A stretch of 64,000 nucleotides of DNA from Methylobacterium marchantiae (GTDB lineage: Bacteria > Pseudomonadota > Alphaproteobacteria > Rhizobiales > Beijerinckiaceae), in assembly GCF_022179405.1 (NCBI RefSeq), contig NZ_BPQT01000030.1, forward strand, positions 16,283-80,282, written 5' to 3'. The notes beneath the pieces are model-generated. The model was given only the letters and a program-made list of their open reading frames with translations. It was not told where the DNA came from and searched no databases. Both the position numbers and the translations under genes were made by a program. Below are positions 46,751 to 55,272 of the stretch, piece by piece. How positions within the stretch are numbered: the first letter of the stretch is position 1; the number at the start of each line of letters is the position of its first letter.

Positions 46751-47440
46751 CTATTTCGGAGCCGCGGCGAGCCGGTCGAGAAAGGTCTCGACGGTGGGCA
46801 GGATGCCGGCGACGATGGTCTCGACACCCTTCACGTTGGGGTGGAGCCCGTCCTCGAGGTTGAAACGCCGGTCTCCGAGGATGCCCTGCAGGAAGAACGG
46901 GTAGAGGACGAGGCCGTAGCGCGAGGCGAGATCGGGATAGATCGCGTCGAACCGCGCCACGTAATCCGGCCCGAGATTGGTCGAGGCCTTCATGCCGGCG
47001 AGCAGGACCGGGATGTTGCGGGCCTTCAGGCGCGAGATGATGGTGTCGAGGGCCTTCCTCGTCACGGCCGGGTCGGTGCCGCGCAGCATGTCGTTGGCGC
47101 CGAGTTCGAGGATCACACCGTCCGTTCCGTCGGGGACTGACCAGTCGAGCCGGTCGAGTCCGCCGGTGCTGGTATCGCCGGACACGCCGGCATTGGCGAT
47201 CGAGACGGTGCGCCCCCTGGCCTTGAGCTCGCGTTCCAGCACCGAAGGGAACGCCGCCGCCGAGGGCAGGCGATAGCCGGCGGTGAGGCTGTCGCCGAAG
47301 GCGACGAGGTTGAGGGGGCGGGATGCGGCGTGGCCGATGCTGGCCCCGGTCATGAGGGAGCCGGCGGCGAGTGCGGCAAAGACGGCCATCACCAGGGCCG
47401 CCCGGCGGGAATGCTGGCGCGGCGCCCGCTGGCCGACCAT
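46751..47440 (-). CDS. tesA: TesA-like GDSL esterase/lysophospholipase
   Basis: A 229-residue exported SGNH hydrolase. A signal peptide (cleaved near residue 38, ending SIGHAAS) precedes the four blocks: GDSL (S51), G88 in AGVSGDT, N116 in GANDM and the D197/H200 pair in DGLHPN. The E. coli homologue TesA is a periplasmic thioesterase/lysophospholipase/arylesterase; the substrate range here is unknown. It is divergent from the ABC ATPase and FtsX-type genes, as tesA is from ybbA-ybbP in E. coli. Confidence 0.88.
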   Translation of the reverse strand: MVGQRAPRQHSRRAALVMAVFAALAAGSLMTGASIGHAASRPLNLVAFGDSLTAGYRLPSAAAFPSVLERELKARGRTVSIANAGVSGDTSTGGLDRLDWSVPDGTDGVILELGANDMLRGTDPAVTRKALDTIISRLKARNIPVLLAGMKASTNLGPDYVARFDAIYPDLASRYGLVLYPFFLQGILGDRRFNLEDGLHPNVKGVETIVAGILPTVETFLDRLAAAPK

Positions 47441-47551
47441 ATCGATGCCGTTGCGCGTTCCGCCGCGTGACGTAAGACACAGACCCATTCCCGCACAGCC
47501 TCGACCTATGGTGTTCATGACGATGATCCCACACAGATCGGTCCTTCGGTG

Positions 47552-48247
<696 letters not shown>

Positions 48248-48299
48248 GCGATCGTTCGCCAAACGGACCTGCGTATCGATTTCGCCGATCCCCCACACT

Positions 48300-48415
48300 T
48301 CCTCATCCTGAGGTGCCGCAGCGTAGCGGAGGCCTCGAAGGAGCCCTCCAGATCTCACCGCGATCCCTGGAGAACTCCTTCGAGGCCCGCTTGCGCGGGC
48401 ACCTCAGGATGAGGA
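48300..48415. repeat. Nested palindromic element between ABC ATPase and permease genes
   Basis: Perfect 18-base outer arms (48300-48317 and 48398-48415; core CCTCATCCTGAGGTGCC) and perfect 13-base inner arms GGCCTCGAAGGAG (48331-48343) and CTCCTTCGAGGCC (48375-48387). Clearly the same family as 31559-31678. Arm changes are compensatory (C-G to T-A at matching positions), which indicates selection on, or biased repair towards, the paired structure. Confidence 0.9.
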
Positions 48416-48489
48416 CCGGGGTAGGGGCAGCAATGGCGTCGCTCATGGCACGGGTATGTTATCCCGACACCCAACCGAGGGTCTGATCC

Positions 48490-51066
48490 ATGCACGGCAC
48501 CCTCGCCAGACCGGGCCCGACCCCGCGCCCCAGCCGCGTCCCACTCACCCTCCGCCTGGCCTTCCGCGAGTTGCGCGCCGGGCTTTCCGGTTTCGCGGTG
48601 TTCCTCGCCTGCATCGCGCTGGGCGTGGCCGCCATTTCGGGCGTGGCCTCGATCTCGCGCTCGCTGACGGACGGCCTCGGCCGCGAGGGCAAGCGCATCC
48701 TCGGCGGAGATCTCACCTACAGCCTCATCAACCGCGAGGCGACGCCGGACGAGCGGGCCGCCCTCGATGCGCAGGGCCGCGTCTCGGTGGTGACGACCCT
48801 GCGTGCCATGGCGCTGGCCGGCGACAAGGGTGCGGCCCTTGTGGAGCTGAAGGCCGTGGACGGTGCCTACCCCGCCGCGGGCGAACTCGTCACCGACCCG
48901 GCCCTGCCGCTCTCCGACTTGCTGGCCGAGAAGGAGGGAGCATACGGCGCCGTCGCCGACCCGCTCCTGCTCACCCGCCTCGACCTCGAGGTCGGCGACC
49001 GGATCGAGATCGCGGGCAAGCCGGTGGCGATCCGCGGCACCCTGGTCTCCGAGCCGGACAAGATCGCCAACGGCATCGGCTTCGGCCCACGACTGCTGGT
49101 CTCCGCCGCCACACTCCGGGCGACGGGCCTGATCCGGCCGGGGAGCCTCAATCGCTGGAGCTATCGCATCCAGGCGCCCGCCGCCGACGATGCCGAACTG
49201 GAGCGCCGCATCGCGGCGGTCGCCAAGGCGGTGCCGGATGCCGGCTGGGAGATGCGCTCGCGCTCCAATGCCGACCCGCGTTTCGCCAAGAGCGTCGAGC
49301 GCTTCACGCAGTTCCTCACCCTGGTCGGGCTCACCGCCCTGATCGTCGGCGGGGTGGGCGTCGCCAATGCCGTCAATGCCTTCGTCGCGCGGAAACGCGG
49401 CTCCATCGCCACACTGAAGAGCGTCGGCGCGCCGGGGGGGAAGGTGGTCGGGATCTACCTGACCCAGGTCATGCTCATCGCCGGACTCGGCACCGCGATC
49501 GGCCTCGTCGTCGGTGCGGGCCTGCCCTTCTTCCTCGATATCCTGTTCCACGATGCGCTGCCGCTGCCGCTGAACCCGACCCTGGCACCGGTGGAACTGC
49601 TGCTCGCCGCGGCCTACGGTCTCCTTACGGCCCTGGCCTTCGCGATCATTCCGCTGGGCCACGCCCATGACGTGCCGGTCTCCGGCCTGTTCCGCGATGT
49701 GGTCGATCCCGACGGCCGCAAGACCCGGCTGCGCTACCGGCTCGTCCTCGTCGCGGCGCTGGCGGCACTGGTGGCTCTGGCGCTGGCCACCGCCTTCGAC
49801 CGCAGGGTGGCGCTGATGTTCATCGTCGCGGCCGGCCTCGCCTTCGGGCTGCTGCGGCTGGTCGCCCTCGGCCTCATGGCACTGGCCAGGCGCCTGCCGC
49901 GTCCGCGCATGGCCGCGCCGCGCATGGCGCTGGCCAACCTCCACCGACCCGGCGCGTTGACCCCCGCCATCGTCCTGTCGTTGGGCCTCGGCGTGACGCT
50001 GCTGGTGACGCTGAGCCTCATCGACGCGAATGTGCGGCGGACGTTGACGAGTTCCCTTCCGGCCCGTGCCCCGAACCTGTTCTTCCTCGATATCCCATCC
50101 GCCGATGCCGACGGTTTCCATGCCGAACTCGGCAAGCTCGCGCCCGGCGCCAAGATCGAGCGGGTGCCGATGATGCGAGGCCGCATCGTCGCCATCAACG
50201 GCGTCCCGGCCGGCGAGATCAAGCCGCCGGAGGATGCCGCCTGGGTGCTCGATGGCGATCGCGGCATCACCTATTCCGAAGACCTGCCCGAGGGTTCGAG
50301 CCTCGTCGCCGGCTCGTGGTGGAACGCCGAAGAGGGCGCGAAACCTCTGGTCTCCTTCGATTCGGAGTTGGGGCGCGCGCTCAATCTCGGCGTCGGCGGC
50401 ACCGTCACCGTGAACGTCCTCGGGCGAAATCTCACGGCCACGGTCGCCAACCTGCGGAAGGTCGAGTGGCGCAGCCTCGGTATCAACTTCGTCATGGTGT
50501 TCTCGCCGGGTACCTTTCGCGGCGCCCCGCATTCGGACCTCGCCACGCTGACCCTGGCGGGCGGCCCGGACGCCAAGGCCGAAGCCGTGATCCTGCGCGA
50601 CGTCGCCCGCGCCTATCCTTCCGTCACCAGCGTGCGGGTGAAGGACGCCCTCGACACCGTCAACGACATCGTCGGCAAGCTGGTCCTGGCGATCCGTGGC
50701 GCCAGCGGCGTCGCGGTGGTGGCGAGCCTGTTCGTTCTCGCCGGCGCCATCGCCGCCGGGCATCGCGCCCGGCTCTACGATGCGGTGGTGCTGAAGACGC
50801 TCGGCGCCACGCGGGGGCGCCTGCTCCTCGCCTACACGCTCGAATACGGAGCGCTCGGCATCGCCACCGCCGTGTTCGGGCTCCTGGCGGGGACGCTCGC
50901 CGGCTGGACCATCGTCACGCGGGTGATGAAACTCGAATTCGCCCTGGATCTGTCCGGCGCCCTCGTCGCCTCCGTCCTCGCGGTGGTGTTCGCGATCCTG
51001 CTGGGCCTCGCTGGAACCTGGCGCATCCTGGGGCAGAAGCCGGCGCCTTATCTCAGGCAGTTCTGA
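48490..51066 (+). CDS. FtsX-domain ABC permease (YbbP-like)
   Basis: An 858-residue membrane protein of the YbbP/MacB-like family. It has an N-terminal helix (FRELRAGLSGFAVFLACIALGVAAISG), a periplasmic domain (about 60-250), and a first FtsX module with GVGVANAVNAFVARKRGSIATLKSVGA. Central helices (about 400-460), a second periplasmic domain, and a C-terminal FtsX module (GHRARLYDAVVLKTLGATRGRLL) follow. With the adjacent ATPase it likely moves or releases lipids or lipoproteins at the inner membrane, but the family is functionally unassigned. No ribosome-binding site stands out. Confidence 0.92.
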   Translation: MHGTLARPGPTPRPSRVPLTLRLAFRELRAGLSGFAVFLACIALGVAAISGVASISRSLTDGLGREGKRILGGDLTYSLINREATPDERAALDAQGRVSVVTTLRAMALAGDKGAALVELKAVDGAYPAAGELVTDPALPLSDLLAEKEGAYGAVADPLLLTRLDLEVGDRIEIAGKPVAIRGTLVSEPDKIANGIGFGPRLLVSAATLRATGLIRPGSLNRWSYRIQAPAADDAELERRIAAVAKAVPDAGWEMRSRSNADPRFAKSVERFTQFLTLVGLTALIVGGVGVANAVNAFVARKRGSIATLKSVGAPGGKVVGIYLTQVMLIAGLGTAIGLVVGAGLPFFLDILFHDALPLPLNPTLAPVELLLAAAYGLLTALAFAIIPLGHAHDVPVSGLFRDVVDPDGRKTRLRYRLVLVAALAALVALALATAFDRRVALMFIVAAGLAFGLLRLVALGLMALARRLPRPRMAAPRMALANLHRPGALTPAIVLSLGLGVTLLVTLSLIDANVRRTLTSSLPARAPNLFFLDIPSADADGFHAELGKLAPGAKIERVPMMRGRIVAINGVPAGEIKPPEDAAWVLDGDRGITYSEDLPEGSSLVAGSWWNAEEGAKPLVSFDSELGRALNLGVGGTVTVNVLGRNLTATVANLRKVEWRSLGINFVMVFSPGTFRGAPHSDLATLTLAGGPDAKAEAVILRDVARAYPSVTSVRVKDALDTVNDIVGKLVLAIRGASGVAVVASLFVLAGAIAAGHRARLYDAVVLKTLGATRGRLLLAYTLEYGALGIATAVFGLLAGTLAGWTIVTRVMKLEFALDLSGALVASVLAVVFAILLGLAGTWRILGQKPAPYLRQF

Positions 51067-51403
51067 GCTTCATCCAGCCGTCCGGCAGGAGCATCTGGAC
51101 GAAGGGCGGATCGTCCGCCCTTCGGACGGAAGCGAGGCGATGCGAACGGAGGTCGTGGTTTACGTATCGTCAACCCGCCTCTGCATGAGCATTAGGATAA
51201 TGGACGAAATTTAATCCGTAGATCGGCAAATAAAGATCGCACTCGATCACTTCGATTCTTGGTCCACAAAGCTCGGCCGCCCCCTTGTGCGAAGCGGCGC
51301 GACCGAACATATTTCGGCTCAGGGCGCGATCTCGCGCCAGAGGTCATGTGCGTGAGCCTCGGTTCCAAATCACACGCTGAGAGAGCTTCCAAGGGAAACT
51401 CCC
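51067..51403. promoter_or_regulatory. AT-richer region upstream of Bax-inhibitor-1 gene
   Basis: 337 bases without a supportable gene. The central part (about 51185-51260, including ATTAGGATAATGG and AAATTTAATCC) is clearly AT-rich and is the likely promoter region of the Bax-inhibitor-1 gene. GCGCGATCTCGCGC (51324-51337) is a short palindrome near the start. No small RNA gene was recognised. Confidence 0.4.
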
Positions 51404-52171
51404 ATGGCATTCGATAACAGCCCCTTCCGCTACGGCGCCCAGCCCCAGGGCTATGCCGGCTCCCAGGTCGAAGTCGACCAGGGGCTGCGCACCTTCATGC
51501 TCGGCGTCTACAACAACATGGTCATCGGTCTCGGGATCTCCGGTCTGGTGGCCCTCGGCCTCAACATGGCCGCGACGGCCCAGACGGCCACGGGCAAGCT
51601 CGCCCTGACCCCGTTCGGCCAGATGCTCTACACCAGCCCGCTCAAGTGGGTGCTGATGCTCGCCCCGCTGGCGTTCATCTTCATCTTCACCATGCGGATG
51701 GACAAGATGTCCGCCTCCTCGGCGCGCATGACCTTCTTCGCCTTCGCGGCGGTGATGGGCGCGTCGATGTCGACACTGCTGCTGGTCTTCACCGGTGCCA
51801 GCGTGGTCAGGGTGTTCTTCATCACGGCGGCCACGTTCGGCGGTCTCAGCCTCTACGGCTACACCACCAAGCGCAGCCTGTCGGGCATGGGCTCGTTCCT
51901 GATCATGGGCGTGATCGGCCTCATGATCGCGTCGATCGTGAACATCTTCATGGCGTCGAGCGCACTTCAGTTCGCGATCTCGGTGCTGGGCGTCCTGATC
52001 TTCGCAGGCCTCACCGCTTACGACACGCAGAAGCTCAAGGAGATGTTCCTCTATAGCGGAGCCGATGCCGAAGGCGCGGCCAAGCTGTCGGTGAACGGCG
52101 CTCTGACCCTGTACCTGGACTTCATCAACATGTTCCAGTTCCTTCTCCAGCTTCTCGGCGACCGCCGCTAA
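51404..52171 (+). CDS. Bax inhibitor-1 (BI-1)/YccA-family membrane protein
   Basis: A 255-residue protein with seven predicted membrane helices and the UPF0005 signature around ALTLYLDFINMFQFLL; YDTQKLKEM is also typical. BI-1 relatives conduct Ca2+ or H+ and modulate membrane proteases such as FtsH in bacteria; the specific role here is unknown. GGGAAACTCCC precedes the start, with a clear ATG at 51404. A strong terminator follows at 52198. Confidence 0.92.
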   Translation: MAFDNSPFRYGAQPQGYAGSQVEVDQGLRTFMLGVYNNMVIGLGISGLVALGLNMAATAQTATGKLALTPFGQMLYTSPLKWVLMLAPLAFIFIFTMRMDKMSASSARMTFFAFAAVMGASMSTLLLVFTGASVVRVFFITAATFGGLSLYGYTTKRSLSGMGSFLIMGVIGLMIASIVNIFMASSALQFAISVLGVLIFAGLTAYDTQKLKEMFLYSGADAEGAAKLSVNGALTLYLDFINMFQFLLQLLGDRR

Positions 52172-52197
52172 GCGAGCCTGCAGGGAAAGATCTGAAG

Positions 52198-52225
52198 AGC
52201 CCCGGCGGGAACGCCGGGGCTTTTT
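52198..52225 (+). terminator. Intrinsic terminator after Bax-inhibitor-1 gene
   Basis: A 9-base perfect stem AGCCCCGGC (52198-52206) with GCCGGGGCT (52213-52221), a 6-base loop and a T5 run. It ends the transcript 27 bases after the stop codon. Confidence 0.92.
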
Positions 52226-52348
52226 CGTATCGAATGCGCCCGCTCTCCGGATCTCGATGACGGCCGTCTCCGACGGGTCCCGAGACCAGAACGGACGCGG
52301 CGACGCTGATTTGCCCATGACGATCGATGATGATCCGAGGAGACGGCC

Positions 52349-52606
52349 ATGCCAAAGCCGGTGGTGCCGAAGGTCCGGTTGGGCGCAGGGGGCGAGCCGC
52401 CTCATCCGAACGATGGACCGACCTATCTCGTCGTCGGCGCGAGCATCATGGCCGCGATTGGCACCGGCGCCTTGGCCGGCCTGGGAGCCGCCGTCATTGC
52501 GGGCATCGCGACCCTGATCGTGCTCGGCGGCCTGTATACCATCGCGGCACGGCTCTGGGGCTGGCCGCCGCTCAGATGGGACGCGATCCCCTTCATCATC
52601 CCTTAG
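52349..52606 (+). CDS. Small membrane protein, 85 residues
   Basis: A Pro/Lys-rich N-terminus of 26 residues, then two predicted membrane helices within residues 27-70 (YLVVGASIMAAIGTGALAGL; GIATLIVLGGLYTIAARLWGW), ending in PPLRWDAIPFIIP. GAGGAG precedes the ATG by seven bases, supporting translation. I know no function. It lies convergent with the DUF2794 gene, stops 10 bases apart. Confidence 0.65.
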   Translation: MPKPVVPKVRLGAGGEPPHPNDGPTYLVVGASIMAAIGTGALAGLGAAVIAGIATLIVLGGLYTIAARLWGWPPLRWDAIPFIIP

Positions 52607-52616
52607 ACGAAGGATC

Positions 52617-52991
52617 TCAGACCACCCGGAGCGGCTTTTCCAGGGTCGTCAGCACGCGGGCGAGATCGTGGCCGCGCTTGAGCACGATGCCGGCGGCGGA
52701 AATGACGGCGAAGGCGCCCTGGCGTCGCGCGAGCTTCGGGTCCTTCTCGACCCGGAAGAGGGGGGTCTCCGACGAGCGGCGATAGATCGAGAACACCGCC
52801 TTGTCGCGGCGGAAATCGAGGGCGTAGTCGCGCCATTCGCCGGCCGACACCATCCGGCCGTAGAGATTGAACAAGGTCCTGAGCTCGCTGCGGTCGAACG
52901 CGACCTGAGGCACCACGGGGGCCGTCGGGAAGGGCACCACGCGACTGCCGGGATCCTGGGATCGCGGCTCGGCTCCGGTCCTCTCGTCCAT
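52617..52991 (-). CDS. DUF2794 protein
   Basis: A 124-residue protein. The C-terminal 85 residues form the DUF2794 domain: FDRSELRTLFNLYGRMVSAGEWRDYALDF, AVFSIYRRSSETPLFRVEKDP and RGHDLARVLTTLEKPL. It is conserved through alphaproteobacteria, usually without known function; the fold looks like a small mixed alpha/beta domain. Cytoplasmic. No terminator is visible at its 3' end. Confidence 0.88.
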   Translation of the reverse strand: MDERTGAEPRSQDPGSRVVPFPTAPVVPQVAFDRSELRTLFNLYGRMVSAGEWRDYALDFRRDKAVFSIYRRSSETPLFRVEKDPKLARRQGAFAVISAAGIVLKRGHDLARVLTTLEKPLRVV

Positions 52992-53289
52992 CCTCGCTCC
53001 TCTTGCATCAGGGCAACGTCGCGGATGTCGTATCCGCGGGGCGATGGCCGCGCCTCGATCCTAGGAATCGACTTACCCGAACCCCGTTTTCCCGTCTCGG
53101 CCCGATCCCGCATCGCTTCGGTGGGGGCCGAGACACGGATGATGGGCCTCCCCTCGTGAGGCCGCAAGCCCGATAGGCGTCTAACATCCCTGTCCTGCGC
53201 CGGCCCGGAGCACGCGGACGCGACGCGACCGCAGGACAAGATCGAGCAACACATCATCACGATTTTGACGTCTTATCGCCCATCGTCGG

Positions 53290-53461
53290 CCTTGATAGAA
53301 GATGATACCTGTTGCCGAACCTCGTCGGTTCCGTGCTCGGTCGGGTGACCGATATCCATGCTCCCCAGCTTTCGGGAGCCTGCCGATTTCACGGGAGCGA
53401 CACTCCAGAGGTTTCGAGACCCAAGGACTCAGGCCGCCTCTTCGGAGTGCGGCCTTTTTTT
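53290..53461 (+). ncRNA. Candidate structured small RNA ending in intrinsic terminator
   Basis: A gene-free stretch of about 170 bases with closely spaced hairpins: GAACC-TCGTC-GGTTC, TCGGTC-GGGT-GACCGA, GCTCCC-N8-GGGAGC, a weak GGTT-TCGA-GACC stem, and a final strong terminator with UUCG loop and T7. No coding region lies upstream on this strand, because the DUF2794 gene runs the other way. I could not match it to a known RNA family; it lacks cobalamin-riboswitch sequence although bluB lies downstream. TTGACG at 53265-53270 could be a -35 element, but no convincing -10 was found. The 5' end is a guess. Confidence 0.45.
53431..53461 (+). terminator. Intrinsic terminator with UUCG tetraloop
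   Basis: Stem AGGCCGCCTC-TTCG-GAG(T)GCGGCCT, seven plus three base pairs with one bulged T, then seven T. It lies 155 bases before the bluB start on the same strand. It could end an independent small RNA or act as a leader attenuator for bluB. Confidence 0.85.
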
Positions 53462-53615
53462 CTGCCATGACGGCGCGCTCTGGTCTAAAAACCTCCCTGA
53501 CGGCGATCCTCGTTCATTCCCTTCTCCACCGCCACCTTCGAGCCGGCGGTCGCGAGGGAGGGCGAACTGGCCGGTCCGGCGAGCGAGGGCGACTGGTCAT
53601 GGGTATCGGGTCTTG

Positions 53616-54245
53616 GTGAGTTTCGATCCCGGCTTTCGCGAAACGCTCGGCGACCTGTTCGCCTGGCGTCGGGACGTGCGCCGTTTTCGCGCCGATCCGG
53701 TCGACGAGACCCTGCTGCAGCATTGCCTCGCCCTGGCGAGGCTCAGCCCCTCGGTGGGCAACAGCCAGCCCTGGCGGTTCGTCCGCGTTTCCGATCCGGC
53801 CCGTCGCGAGGCGGTGATCGCCAGTTTCGAGCGCTGCAACGGCATCGCCGCCGACACTTACGAATCCGAGCGCCGCGACGCCTATATCCGGCTGAAACTC
53901 GCCGGCCTGCGCGAGGCGCCCATTCACCTCGCCGTGTTCTGCGACGAGGGGACGGCCTGCGGATACGGCCTCGGCCGCGCCACCATGCCGGAGATGCTGC
54001 GCTACTCGGTGGTGACGGCGGTGCACGGCTTCTGGCTCGCCGCGCGGGCGCACGGGATCGGTGTGGGCTGGGTCTCGATCATCGAGCCCGACTGCGTCGC
54101 CTCGCATCTCGACGTGCCGGCGGGCTGGCGGCTCGTCGCCTATCTCTGCGTCGGTCATCCGGTGGAGGAGCACGAGGATCCCGAACTCGTCCGTCACGGC
54201 TGGCAGGAGCGGGACGAGGCGGCGGCGGCCCTGCTGGAGCGCTGA
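53616..54245 (+). CDS. bluB: 5,6-dimethylbenzimidazole synthase BluB
   Basis: A 209-residue flavin-destructase of the nitroreductase fold. FAWRRDVRRFRADPVDETLL, ARLSPSVGNSQPWRFVRV, AGLREAPIHLAVFCDE, LGRATMPEMLRYSVVTAVHGFWLAARAHGIGVGWVSI and the late YLCVGHP are strongly BluB-like. It cleaves reduced FMN with O2 to the lower ligand of vitamin B12. GTG at 53616 (or TTG at 53613) is the likely start. No other cobalamin genes are adjacent. Confidence 0.9.
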   Translation: MSFDPGFRETLGDLFAWRRDVRRFRADPVDETLLQHCLALARLSPSVGNSQPWRFVRVSDPARREAVIASFERCNGIAADTYESERRDAYIRLKLAGLREAPIHLAVFCDEGTACGYGLGRATMPEMLRYSVVTAVHGFWLAARAHGIGVGWVSIIEPDCVASHLDVPAGWRLVAYLCVGHPVEEHEDPELVRHGWQERDEAAAALLER

Positions 54246-54433
54246 CCGGCATCGTCGTTAAGAGAAGCCTGACCGGGTCGTTCGCATTTGCCGCGAGACC
54301 GATGGGTGGCACTTAACCGCCCTACGTAATTCCCGTGCGTATCCACCAGACGAGCCTCGCCGGTAACCGGAACTGCAACCTCGACGGTCGCTTATCGTGA
54401 AGCTCACGGTCACGCTTTCGAGGATGAAGACAG

Positions 54434-54949
54434 ATGTTCGCGCGTATTGGTTTCAGTGCATTCTTGGCGGGTACGGTCCTGAGCGCAGGTCTCGCGGCGA
54501 CACCGGCCGCATCGCGCGAACTCGTGGCCTTCGACCAGGCCGCGATGCCCGGTACCGTGGTCATCCGAACCTCGGAGCGCCGGCTCTATCTCGTGAACGG
54601 GGACGGCACGGCGATCCGCTATCCCGTGGCGGTGGGCAAGCCCGGCAAGCAATGGACCGGCGCCACCAGGATCGACGGCAAGTATGTCGAGCCGGCTTGG
54701 TCGCCCCCGCGCGAGGTCAAGCGCGACAACCCGCGCCTGCCCGACGTCATCGCCGGCGGTTCGCCGCACAACCCGATGGGTGCGGCCGCGATGACGCTGG
54801 CCGGCGGCGAATACGCCATCCACGGCACCAACCGGCCGAACTCCGTCGGCACCTACGCGTCCTACGGCTGCATCCGCATGTACAACCAGGACGTGGTCGA
54901 TCTCTACGGGCGCGTCTCGGTGGGGACGCAGGTCTACGTCACGCGCTGA
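54434..54949 (+). CDS. Exported L,D-transpeptidase (YkuD)
   Basis: A 171-residue exported enzyme: signal peptide of about 27 residues and a YkuD domain. Catalytic residues are visible in IHGTN (H130) and the SYGCIRM motif (S143, G145, C146). This family forms 3-3 peptidoglycan crosslinks, attaches OmpA-like proteins or lipoproteins to the cell wall, or removes them. The short length indicates a single-domain enzyme with no LysM module. Confidence 0.9.
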   Translation: MFARIGFSAFLAGTVLSAGLAATPAASRELVAFDQAAMPGTVVIRTSERRLYLVNGDGTAIRYPVAVGKPGKQWTGATRIDGKYVEPAWSPPREVKRDNPRLPDVIAGGSPHNPMGAAAMTLAGGEYAIHGTNRPNSVGTYASYGCIRMYNQDVVDLYGRVSVGTQVYVTR

Positions 54950-54967
54950 ACCTGCGAAGGACAGCCG

Positions 54968-55186
54968 TCAAAAATCGACGGCGATGCCCTTCACCTCCCA
55001 ATCGTCGTAGCGGACGGGTTCCAGCCCGCCGCGACCCTGTCGCTCGCGGGCCGCGGAAATCTCCGCCGCCTTCGCATCGATGGCGGATCGGCGCTCCGTG
55101 GCTTCGGCCAGGGCCCGTGCCGCGGCCGGCGTGAGGTCGGGGCGGGGCGGGGTCGCGGCATTTTCCGCGTCGTCGGGCGTCGTCAT
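54968..55186 (-). CDS. DUF1674/SDHAF4-like protein
   Basis: A 72-residue protein ending in GGLEPVRYDDWEVKGIAVDF, the hallmark of SDHAF4 (DUF1674), a chaperone that helps assemble the flavoprotein subunit of succinate dehydrogenase in mitochondria and alphaproteobacteria. The N-terminus is Ala/Glu-rich and helical. The ATG at 55186 gives the typical length. It lies between, and in opposite orientation to, the YkuD and RsmB-like genes. Confidence 0.85.
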   Translation of the reverse strand: MTTPDDAENAATPPRPDLTPAAARALAEATERRSAIDAKAAEISAARERQGRGGLEPVRYDDWEVKGIAVDF

Positions 55187-55272
55187 GGCTTGCATCTCAA
55201 TGGGCCGGATGGGAGGGCATCCGTTGGGATCGGCTTCGGGTGACCGGGCCTTCGAGACGGAAAGTGGCATTC

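Noticed and set aside
53290-53461. 6S RNA or 4.5S (SRP) RNA assignment
   Set aside because: No long bulged 6S-type hairpin with pairing ends could be drawn by eye, and the SRP tetraloop/asymmetric-loop sequence is absent; left as unassigned RNA.
53290-53616. Cobalamin riboswitch for bluB
   Set aside because: The conserved B12-box and the surrounding core sequences are not present; only unrelated hairpins and a terminator were seen.
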